Assembly: GCA_031365665.1 (NCBI GenBank)
Contig: JANLYO010000046.1
Span: forward strand, 1 to 15,129
Origin: JANYCG01 sp031365665
GTDB taxonomy: Bacteria; Pseudomonadota; Gammaproteobacteria; Burkholderiales; Burkholderiaceae_C
Direction of reading: 5' to 3'
Length of the DNA stretch: 15,129 bases
Shown one piece after another: positions 9,428 to 15,129 of the stretch; position 1 is the first letter of the stretch; each line of letters begins with the position of its first letter. The notes below the pieces were generated by a model. The model worked only from the letters and a program-made list of their open reading frames with translations, was not told the DNA's origin and ran no database searches. Position numbers and translations under genes: made by a program.

Positions 9428-9586
9428 ATGTTTCGCCCACTCCGTGGCTTTAGGGGCAACAAATCCAACTTGCCCAGCAAGCCCTGTGTAGCCTGCGGGA
9501 AAGAGATGGCGTGGCGAAAGAGCTGGGTTAAAAATTGGGCGGAAGTAAAGTACTGTTCAGACGCTTGCCGCAAGGGCAAAAAGTAG
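9428..9586 (+). CDS. DUF2256 family small zinc-ribbon-like protein
   Basis: A 52-residue ORF that is short enough to be missed by length-filtered gene callers. It reads NKSNLPSKPCVACGKEMAWR, KSWVKNWAEV and KYCSDACRKGKK, matching the DUF2256 pattern: a basic lead-in, C20-x2-C23, a Trp-rich middle (WRKSWVKNW), then C43-x3-C47 and a lysine-rich end. The four cysteines suggest a bound metal ion, probably zinc; the function is unknown. The ATG at 9428 is the plausible start but its ribosome-binding site is weak, so a slightly shorter form is possible. It ends 5 bp before the phrB start, which implies translational coupling. I recall DUF2256 genes near photolyase-like genes in other proteobacteria, though I cannot verify that here. 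Confidence 0.85.
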   Translation: MFRPLRGFRGNKSNLPSKPCVACGKEMAWRKSWVKNWAEVKYCSDACRKGKK

Positions 9587-9591
9587 CACCG

Positions 9592-11148
9592 ATGCCGACG
9601 TTTTGCCGACACCTGATATTGATCTTGGGTGATCAGTTGGATGCACATTCTGCTGCCTTGCAGGACATCGATCCCTCACGCGATGTGGTGCTGATGATTG
9701 AAGCATTTGAAGAGTCCCGACATGTGTGGTCGCACAAAATGCGCAGCGCACTTTTCTTGTCGGCCATGCGCCACTTTGCAGCGGAACTTCGGACCAAAGG
9801 CTTGCGTGTAGATTACCGCGCACTTGACACACATGGCGACCTGACACTGGCCAGCGGCCTGCTGGACGCATTCGCTACGCACCGGCCTCAAGCCATTGTG
9901 GGGATCGAACCTGGCGATCTGCGGGTGCGCCAGGAGCTTGAAAATGCGATTGCCAAGATGGGTTTTGCAGCCCCTACCGGCATTACATGGCGTGAAGACC
10001 AGCATTTTTTATGCAGTCTGCCGCAATTTCGCCAATGGGCGGGCACGGGCAAGAGCTTGCGCATGGAGTTTTTCTATCGAAAAATGCGCCAGCAATGCAA
10101 GGTGCTGATGAACGGCGCGGAGCCAGTCGGCGGCCAATGGAACTTTGACGCTGAAAACCGCAAAAGCTTTGGCAAAGCTGGGCCGCAGCAGGTGCCCCAA
10201 CCTCCCGTGTACCCGCTCGACCAAATCACCCAAGACGTGATCGTACTCGTCAACCAACACTTTCCAGGCCACCCTGGCCACCTGGACAAATTTAACTGGC
10301 CCACCACCCGCACCCAGGCACTTCACGCGTTGGCTGACTTCATCGAGAACCGCCTGCCCCGGTTTGGCCCGCATGAGGACGCGATGTGGACGGGGCTGGA
10401 GTTTGGCTGGCATTCACTGCTCAGCAGCTCACTTAACCTGAAGTTGATCAGCCCGCTGGAGGTGGTGCAAGCAGCAGAGCAGGCTTACCATGCAAAAGGC
10501 CTGGATTTGGCCAGCGTGGAGGGCTTCATCCGCCAGGTGCTGGGCTGGCGCGAGTTCATGCGCGGAATGTATTTTTCAGACATGCCAGGCCTGAAAACCG
10601 CCAACCATTTCGGCCACCAAAACCCTCTTCCCAAATGGTACTGGACGGGCGACACCCGCATGAATTGCATGCGCCAGTGCATTGCCCAGACGCTGGACAA
10701 CGGTTACTCGCACCACATCCAGCGTTTGATGGTGACCTGCATGTTTGGCGTCACGGCGCAAATCAACCCACAGCAGATGTGTGACTGGTACTTGGCCGTC
10801 TACGTGGATGCGGTGGAATGGGTAGAGCTGCCCAACGTAGCCGGCATGGCACTGTTTGCGAATGGCGGGCGTTTTACCAGCAAGCCCTATGTGGCCAGCG
10901 GAGCCTACGTCAAGCGCATGAGCAACTATTGCAGCGGCTGCCACTATGTGCCCGAAAACCGCACGGGTGCCGATGCCTGCCCCATGACCACTTTGTACTG
11001 GAACTTTTTGGACCAGCATGAGGCCAGCTTTGCCAACAACCCGCGCACAGCCCTGATGGTGAAAAACCTGCAGCGCATGCCAGACGAAGAGCGCGGCAAA
11101 GTACGCGGGCGCGCTCGCGAGATGATGGCGCATCTTGATGGCTTGTAG
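9592..11148 (+). CDS. phrB: Iron-sulfur (6-4) photolyase, FeS-BCP/PhrB type
   Basis: A 518-residue bacterial cryptochrome/photolyase with an FeS cluster, predicted to repair (6-4) photoproducts using light and FAD. The N-terminal Rossmann-like domain starts RHLILILGDQLD, and the C-terminal domain is helical. The four cluster ligands of Agrobacterium PhrB (C350, C438, C441, C454) map to C359, C447, C450 and C463 with identical spacing (88, 3, 13). With the same +9 offset, the active-site histidine pair falls at H374-H375 (GYSHHIQRL). The electron-transfer aromatics fall at W351, W399 and Y400. All catalytic elements are therefore present and the gene looks functional. I chose the ATG at 9592, 5 bp after DUF2256 and preceded by AAGGGC; a TTG at 9535 would overlap DUF2256. 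In the family the antenna is a ribityllumazine rather than a folate. Confidence 0.95.
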   Translation: MPTFCRHLILILGDQLDAHSAALQDIDPSRDVVLMIEAFEESRHVWSHKMRSALFLSAMRHFAAELRTKGLRVDYRALDTHGDLTLASGLLDAFATHRPQAIVGIEPGDLRVRQELENAIAKMGFAAPTGITWREDQHFLCSLPQFRQWAGTGKSLRMEFFYRKMRQQCKVLMNGAEPVGGQWNFDAENRKSFGKAGPQQVPQPPVYPLDQITQDVIVLVNQHFPGHPGHLDKFNWPTTRTQALHALADFIENRLPRFGPHEDAMWTGLEFGWHSLLSSSLNLKLISPLEVVQAAEQAYHAKGLDLASVEGFIRQVLGWREFMRGMYFSDMPGLKTANHFGHQNPLPKWYWTGDTRMNCMRQCIAQTLDNGYSHHIQRLMVTCMFGVTAQINPQQMCDWYLAVYVDAVEWVELPNVAGMALFANGGRFTSKPYVASGAYVKRMSNYCSGCHYVPENRTGADACPMTTLYWNFLDQHEASFANNPRTALMVKNLQRMPDEERGKVRGRAREMMAHLDGL

Positions 11149-11161
11149 CCTGGCCAACTAG

Positions 11162-11338
11162 CATCACGCTCAAGCTCAAACATCGATCCTGGCCGGCGCG
11201 GTCTATCTGTCTAAACTCCACCGAGACGTTTTCAGTGCAACCGAGAAAAAGCTCAAGGCGCAGGTGTAGGCCGTGCTGCAAGCGGCGATTGAAACTGGCC
11301 TGGCAGACTGGAATTCGCAGTTTGCCAAGTCCGCGTGA
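11162..11338 (+). pseudogene. 3' ghost of a second crotonase gene
   Basis: Thirteen bases after phrB, a plus-strand frame reads AGAVYLSKLHRDVFSATEKK and continues LKAQV-stop(TAG 11267)-AVLQAAIETGLADWNSQFAKSA-stop (TGA 11336). The 46 codons from GCG 11198 align without any gap to the last 46 residues of the crotonase at 5508-6239, which begin ALYLSKLHQEAFTATKQK. By my count 22 positions are identical, including YLSKLH, AT, KLK, AAI and W. The TAG stands where a sense codon is expected. Everything upstream of about 11160 is missing (a stop at 11159-11161 and then phrB), so only the C-terminal helix region remains. This is a decayed paralogue, not an active gene. The rest of 11149-11467 holds only the repeat and hairpin described separately. 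Confidence 0.75.
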
Positions 11339-11349
11339 GTTTCAGATTG

Positions 11350-11415
11350 CTATGCTATACGTAGCATAAACTCTAATAAACACGTGGCCTAAGCGCGTAT
11401 TTTTCTTGAATTTTC
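11350..11415 (+). repeat. Interspersed palindromic repeat, copy 2
   Basis: A perfect 7-bp stem TATGCTA/TAGCATA (11351-11357 and 11362-11368, loop TACG) is followed by the core CACGTGGCCTAA at 11381-11392 and a T-rich tail (ATTTTTCTTGAATTTTC). The core is identical to that of copy 1 at 162-173, in the opposite orientation. The hairpin positions relative to the core also agree. The two copies differ elsewhere, so they are old or independently acquired members of one family. The hairpin could also serve as a weak terminator for plus-strand transcripts from phrB. Confidence 0.55.
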
Positions 11416-11436
11416 TATTTTTAGATGCAAAATCAA

Positions 11437-11465
11437 TTTATCATACCCAAAATGGGTATGATAAA
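11437..11465 (-). terminator. Perfect 12-bp hairpin after the beta-oxidation operon
   Basis: TTTATCATACCC (11437-11448) and GGGTATGATAAA (11454-11465) are exact inverted repeats with an AAAAT loop. Reading on the minus strand, the hairpin begins 2 bases after the enoyl-CoA hydratase stop and is followed by TTGATTTTG. This makes it the likely transcription terminator of the operon, though the stem is AT-rich at its base and the T-run is interrupted. An operator is a less likely alternative. Confidence 0.6.
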
Positions 11466-11467
11466 AT

Positions 11468-12235
11468 TTACACCTTGGTGAAATCCGGTTTGCGTTTTTC
11501 CATGAACGCCGTGAATGCCTCGCGTGCCGCCGGTTCACCCATCAGGCGGCGAAAACTCTGGCCCTCTTCTGCCATCTGGGCGGCGACCTGCGCAGCCTGG
11601 CCTTTCTTCATCAGGCGCTTGGTTTCGACCAGCGCGTTAAGAGGTTTGGCCGCGAGTTTGCGGGCCTGCGTCTGGGCGACGCCGTTGGCTTCGGTGGGTG
11701 GCACGATGCGATTGACCAGACCCACTTCAAGGGCCGCTTCGGCCATGAAAGGCTCGCCCAGCAAGAGCGCTTCGGCGGCGCGGTGGTAACCCATCATTTG
11801 CGGAATCAGCAGACTTGACGCCGCTTCTGGACACAGGCCCAAATTGACAAAGGGCAGCGAAAACGCCGCGTTGTCGCCGGCGTACACGAGGTCGCAATGG
11901 AACAACATCGTCGTGCCCACGCCGACCGCCGGGCCGCACACTTCCGCCACCAGGGGTTTGGGGAAGGAGGCAATGGCGCGCAGGAAACGGAACACCGATG
12001 ATTCCTCTTGGGAGCCTGATGGGCCTTTCTGAAAATCGGCAATGTCATTGCCGGCGCTGAAGATGGTGGCGTGGCCCTGGATCAGCACCACGCGGGTGGC
12101 GGCGTCTTGGGCAGCCTGCACCAATGCGTCTGCCATTGCCGCATACATTGCCACGGTGATGGAGTTCTTTTTCTCTACACGGTTCAGCGTGATGGTGGCG
12201 ACGCCCGCATCAAAGTCGGTCAGGATTTCGCTCAT
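11468..12235 (-). CDS. Enoyl-CoA hydratase/isomerase
   Basis: A 255-residue crotonase-fold enzyme of acyl-CoA metabolism. The oxyanion-hole blocks are GHATIFSAGNDIADF (54-68) and VCGPAVGVGTTMLFHCDLVYA (99-119). The following LPFVNLGLCPEAASSLL with E137 is the arrangement seen in delta3,delta2-enoyl-CoA isomerases and PaaG-like enzymes, so isomerase activity on unsaturated acyl-CoAs is at least as likely as plain hydration. The start ATG at 12235 overlaps the stop of the preceding isomerase gene (ATGA, 12232-12235), which argues against the longer frame from 12277. It is the last gene of the minus-strand operon, followed by a hairpin. It is clearly distinct from the crotonase at 5508-6239 and from the ghost at 11162-11338. 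Confidence 0.9.
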   Translation of the reverse strand: MSEILTDFDAGVATITLNRVEKKNSITVAMYAAMADALVQAAQDAATRVVLIQGHATIFSAGNDIADFQKGPSGSQEESSVFRFLRAIASFPKPLVAEVCGPAVGVGTTMLFHCDLVYAGDNAAFSLPFVNLGLCPEAASSLLIPQMMGYHRAAEALLLGEPFMAEAALEVGLVNRIVPPTEANGVAQTQARKLAAKPLNALVETKRLMKKGQAAQVAAQMAEEGQSFRRLMGEPAAREAFTAFMEKRKPDFTKV

Positions 12236-12822
12236 TTCAAGGCTTCCTTGACAAAGTCCAGGCGATCCTGGCCCCAAAACATCTCGTCTCCCACAAACAT
12301 GGTGGGCGCGCCAAAAATGCCCCGGTCTACCGCCTCCTGGGTCAACATCTTCAATCGATCTTTCACGTTCTGTTGGCTCACGAGCGCCAGCATGGCTGCT
12401 GCGTCAAAACCGGCCCTGTGCAGCATCGCCCCGGTTTCCGACATGTCGTTCAAGTTTCTGCTGTCGACCCAGATGGCTTCGAAGACGGCTTGGGCAAATT
12501 CCATTTGCCGGGCATCGTTGCGCATCTGCAAACCGACGGCCGCACGCATCAGCGTCAAAGTGTTGATGGGAAAATGCGGACTCAATTTGAACGGAACGCC
12601 ATACTGCGCGGCGAACCGGTTCAGATCGCCAAACATGTATTTTCCTTTGGCAGGCACGGTGGCTGGCGAGTGGTTGCCAGTGGCCTGAAACACGGCCCCG
12701 AGCAACATCGGTTTCCAGTTGAGTGTTGCGCCAGCAGCGGCGCAAATTTTGGGCAACTGGGTGAAGGCGAGGTAAGCCGCCGGGCTGCCAAAATCAAAAT
12801 AAAAGTCGACTGTTTTCGTCAT
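12232..12822 (-). CDS. 2-hydroxychromene-2-carboxylate isomerase family (DsbA-like, kappa GST fold)
   Basis: A 196-residue thioredoxin-fold protein. VDFYFDFGSPAAYLAF (5-20) carries S13 where DsbA has its active-site cysteine, the hallmark of glutathione-dependent HCCA isomerases and kappa glutathione transferases. GIFGAPTMFVGDEMFWGQDR (168-187) contains the cis-proline P173 and the conserved W-G-Q-D-R. The founding enzyme acts in naphthalene breakdown, but such proteins are common in beta-oxidation operons with no aromatic-ring genes, as here, and their true substrate is often unknown. The start ATG at 12822 has a weak GGAA upstream. It is translationally coupled to the downstream hydratase by a 4-base overlap. 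Confidence 0.9.
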   Translation of the reverse strand: MTKTVDFYFDFGSPAAYLAFTQLPKICAAAGATLNWKPMLLGAVFQATGNHSPATVPAKGKYMFGDLNRFAAQYGVPFKLSPHFPINTLTLMRAAVGLQMRNDARQMEFAQAVFEAIWVDSRNLNDMSETGAMLHRAGFDAAAMLALVSQQNVKDRLKMLTQEAVDRGIFGAPTMFVGDEMFWGQDRLDFVKEALK

Positions 12823-12867
12823 GGTTCCAGTTCCGAAAATGGGATGGTGGTGGGCTTTACCGGCACA

Positions 12868-13101
12868 TTATTCTTTGAAATACACAATTTGGCGGGAGGT
12901 CGCCAACAATTGGCCGGCCTCATTCCACATTTGCGCAGTTTGGTCAAAGAAGCCGTTGCGGAAAACCTGGCCCTGTGCCTGCCCGAGCAGGTAGCCCGCG
13001 CCCGTCGTGTTCATTTGCCCAGCGTCGGCATGGAAATACACCGCCATGGAAACCGTGCCAATCGGCACGCGCATGGCGTCATCAAAGGGATGTGTCGTCA
13101 T
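12868..13101 (-). pseudogene. Acyl-CoA thioesterase remnant with in-frame internal deletion
   Basis: This 77-residue frame joins the two ends of a TesB-like (double hot-dog) thioesterase. MTTHPFDDAM is the usual N-terminus. RVPIGTVSMAVYFHADAG and then GYLLGQAQGQVFRNGFFDQT and QLLATSRQIVYFKE make up the normal last 65-70 residues. Family members are about 260-280 residues, so roughly 190 residues are missing at the join near residue 10-11 (about 13070). The frame is kept and no stop is present, but the first hot-dog domain and most of the second are gone, so activity is very unlikely. The upstream bases show no clear ribosome-binding site. It lies between the thiolase and HCCA isomerase genes, where a working thioesterase would have released products of beta-oxidation. 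The flanks 12823-12867 and 13102-13158 hold nothing else I recognise. Confidence 0.75.
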
Positions 13102-13158
13102 GGATGTGAAAACAGCTAAAGCAAGCCTGCAACCGGTGGCAAAGCGGCTAAAGACGAT

Positions 13159-14364
13159 TTACACACGCTCAAAAATGCCGGCTGCGCCTTGGCCCATGCC
13201 GACACACATGGTCACCATGCCGTATTTCAAATTCTTGCGCTGCAAGGCGTGAACCACTGTCGCGGCGCGAATCGCACCTGTTGCACCCAGCGGATGGCCC
13301 AGGGCAATCGCGCCGCCCATCGGGTTGACCTTGTCGAGGTTCAAACCCAGCGTGCGAATGACCGCCAGGGACTGCGCTGCAAAGGCTTCGTTCAGCTCAA
13401 ACCAGTCGATGTCGTCCTGCTTCAGCCCGGCATAACGCAAGGCAGCGGGAATGGCCTCAATCGGGCCAATGCCCATGATGTGCGGTGGCACGCCCCGGCT
13501 GGCGTAGCTGACAAAACGCGCCAACGGCTTGAGGCCAAAACGCTTGACGGCGGCCTCGCTGGCCAGGATCAGCGCCCCCGCGCCGTCCGAGGTTTGCGAG
13601 CTGTTGCCGGCGGTAACGGAGCCACGCGCTGCAAACACAGTCTTGAGTTTGGCCAGGCCCTCCACAGTGGTGTCGGGCCGTGCGCCCTCATCCAGATTGA
13701 CCGTGCGGCTTTTGACACTGATTTCCGCGGAATCGAGGTTCACCGAGCGGTCGGCCACCTCCACCGGCGTGATCTCGTTGCTGAACTCGCCGGCTTTCAT
13801 CGCCGCAACCGCCTTCATGTGCGAAGCATAGGCAAACTCGTCCTGCGCGTCACGGCTGACTTTCCACTGAGTGGCCACCTTCTCTGCTGTCAAGCCCATG
13901 CCGTAGGCGATGCCGTAACTCTCGACGTCGTCCGTATTGCTGAAGATGGCTGGCGAAAGGTTGGGCGAGTTGCCCATCATGGGCACCATGCTCATGCTCT
14001 CCACGCCTGCGGCGATCATCACATTGGCCTCACCCACACGGATGCGGTCGGCGGCCATCTGCACAGCGCTCAGACCCGAGGCGCAGAAGCGGTTGACGGT
14101 GATGCCACCCACGGAATTGGGCAGCCCGGCCAGAATCGCACCGATGCGCGCCACGTTGAGGCCCTGCTGCGCCTCGGGGATGGCGCAGCCGCAGATGATG
14201 TCTTCCACCGCTTTCGGGTCCAGCCCCGGCACTTGCGCCATGACGGACCGCAGTGCCACAGCCAGCAGGTCATCAGGCCGCATGTTTTTGAAATGGCCGC
14301 GATGCGAGCGCCCGATGGGTGTGCGCGTGGCGGCAACGATGTAGGCGTCTTGAATTTGTTTCAT
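13159..14364 (-). CDS. fadA: Acetyl-CoA C-acyltransferase (thiolase), FadA-like
   Basis: A 401-residue thiolase that cleaves 3-ketoacyl-CoA with CoA to acetyl-CoA and a shortened acyl-CoA, the last step of beta-oxidation. The nucleophilic cysteine is C94 in NRFCASGLSA. The other catalytic motifs are N325-E-A-F (WFELNEAFAAQ), H357 in GGAIALGHPLGATG and C387 in MCVGMGQGAAG. The last is more often CVGxGxGxA, so it is within family variation. The length and motifs are complete. GGAAG lies about 5 bases before the ATG, which is 18 bp after the stop of the fadB-like gene. The pair is therefore a fadBA-type unit that makes a multienzyme complex in related bacteria. Confidence 0.95.
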   Translation of the reverse strand: MKQIQDAYIVAATRTPIGRSHRGHFKNMRPDDLLAVALRSVMAQVPGLDPKAVEDIICGCAIPEAQQGLNVARIGAILAGLPNSVGGITVNRFCASGLSAVQMAADRIRVGEANVMIAAGVESMSMVPMMGNSPNLSPAIFSNTDDVESYGIAYGMGLTAEKVATQWKVSRDAQDEFAYASHMKAVAAMKAGEFSNEITPVEVADRSVNLDSAEISVKSRTVNLDEGARPDTTVEGLAKLKTVFAARGSVTAGNSSQTSDGAGALILASEAAVKRFGLKPLARFVSYASRGVPPHIMGIGPIEAIPAALRYAGLKQDDIDWFELNEAFAAQSLAVIRTLGLNLDKVNPMGGAIALGHPLGATGAIRAATVVHALQRKNLKYGMVTMCVGMGQGAAGIFERV

Positions 14365-14382
14365 AAAACTTCCGCAAGCTTA

Positions 14383-15129
14383 TTAGTTTCTCACCGGCTT
14401 TCCAGTGTTCATCATGCCCATGATGCGTTCTTGCGTCTTGGGGTGGGTGAGCAAGGAACAGAAGGCCTTTCGCTCCAGCGCCATCAGATACTCTTCGCTC
14501 ACCAGCGTGCCCGCATCCACGTCGCCGCCGGTCACCACACCGGCTATCAGCGAGGCGATATGAAAATCGTGCCCGCTGGCAAAGCCGCCGTCGCGCAAGT
14601 TGACCAGTTGGCCCAGGATGGTGGCCTTGCCACTGCGGCCCGCCACCGGGAACAGGCGCCTGTGCGGCGCGCGGTAGCCACTGGTGAACAGGGCCCGGGC
14701 TTCATGGATGGCTGTGAACAGCAATTCATCCTTGTGGGCAACGATCACGTCGCTGTCCAGCAGATAGCCCAGCTTGCGCGATTCCAGCGCGCTGGTGCCG
14801 ACCTTGGCCATGGCCGCCGCAGTGAAGCCTTCGGTCAGGAAGGGCAACAGGTCTTTGCCAGTGGAGGCGTTGGCGTTTTCGGCAGCGCGACGGGCGATGT
14901 AGGTGAGTCCCCCAGCGCCCGGCACCAGGCCCACGCCCACTTCCACCAGGCCGATGTAGCTTTCCATCGCCACCACGCGTTTGGCCGAATAGGCGGCGAG
15001 CTCGCAGCCGCCGCCCAAGGCCAGACCACGCACCGCAGACACCACGGGCACGCTGGCATAACGCAGGCGCAACATCATCTGCTGCATCTCGGCTTCGGCG
15101 CCGTCGATGGCGCTGACACCGGCCATCAG
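14383..15129 (-). CDS. 3-hydroxyacyl-CoA dehydrogenase/enoyl-CoA hydratase, C-terminal part (cut by right edge)
   Basis: About 248 C-terminal residues of a multifunctional beta-oxidation enzyme of the FadB/FadN kind; the frame stays open to the last base, so the start and the NAD-binding dehydrogenase domains lie outside the window. What is visible is a crotonase-type domain with the oxyanion block AVRGLALGGGCELAAYSAK and GLVEVGVGLVPGAGGLTYIA. The helical C-terminal region ends YLMALERKAFCSLLTHPKTQ and then GMMNTGKPVRN, the usual end of the roughly 800-residue family in which the hydratase domain follows the dehydrogenase. It is the first visible gene of the minus-strand operon, directly ahead of the thiolase. 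Confidence 0.9.
   Translation of the reverse strand: MMAGVSAIDGAEAEMQQMMLRLRYASVPVVSAVRGLALGGGCELAAYSAKRVVAMESYIGLVEVGVGLVPGAGGLTYIARRAAENANASTGKDLLPFLTEGFTAAAMAKVGTSALESRKLGYLLDSDVIVAHKDELLFTAIHEARALFTSGYRAPHRRLFPVAGRSGKATILGQLVNLRDGGFASGHDFHIASLIAGVVTGGDVDAGTLVSEEYLMALERKAFCSLLTHPKTQERIMGMMNTGKPVRN

Noticed and set aside
12373..13119. Long plus-strand open frame (248 codons) across the isomerase and thioesterase remnant
   Set aside because: It runs antisense to two recognised genes, has no family resemblance, and is rich in the His/Arg/Gly composition typical of reverse-strand frames in high-GC DNA.

Overview
This 15.1 kb window looks like chromosome from a betaproteobacterium, most likely Comamonadaceae (Rhodoferax/Polaromonas/Acidovorax type). 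The basis is high-GC coding DNA, a monomeric NADP-isocitrate dehydrogenase, a TRAP transporter, a fatty-acid/aromatic beta-oxidation cluster, and a short AT-richer interspersed repeat of a kind I associate with this family. The assignment is inference, not a database match.

Layout. (1) 1-205: the left edge holds the tail of an unidentified, possibly transposase, ORF, then one copy of a small interspersed repeat. (2) 196-1080 (-): an exported YghX-type dienelactone hydrolase family protein, divergent from (3) a plus-strand cluster at 1282-6239. That cluster holds the TRAP genes dctP, dctQ and dctM, a class C beta-lactamase-fold serine hydrolase, and a crotonase-family protein. It reads as uptake of an organic acid or ester followed by ester cleavage and CoA-thioester processing. 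The substrate is not readable from sequence. (4) 6291-8528 (-): monomeric isocitrate dehydrogenase, convergent with the preceding cluster.

(5) 8529-11338 is an accessory island. It contains a decayed N-terminal piece of a class I DNA photolyase (-) and an orphan Rho-independent terminator. Then come a Tat-exported HiPIP, a 52-residue DUF2256 zinc-ribbon-like gene, and a complete iron-sulfur (6-4) photolyase of the PhrB/FeS-BCP type. Directly behind phrB lies the 3' end of a second crotonase gene with an in-frame stop. (6) 11340-11467 carries a second copy of the interspersed repeat and a perfect 12-bp hairpin that ends the next operon. (7) 11468-15129 (-): a beta-oxidation operon in the order fadB-like multifunctional enzyme (cut by the window edge), thiolase, an internally deleted acyl-CoA thioesterase remnant, 2-hydroxychromene-2-carboxylate isomerase, and enoyl-CoA hydratase/isomerase.

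The most interesting material is the photolyase island and the three gene ghosts (photolyase, crotonase, thioesterase). Together they show repeated gene erosion and replacement in about 5 kb. I do not see a CRISPR array, tRNA, rRNA, or an obvious new defence system.
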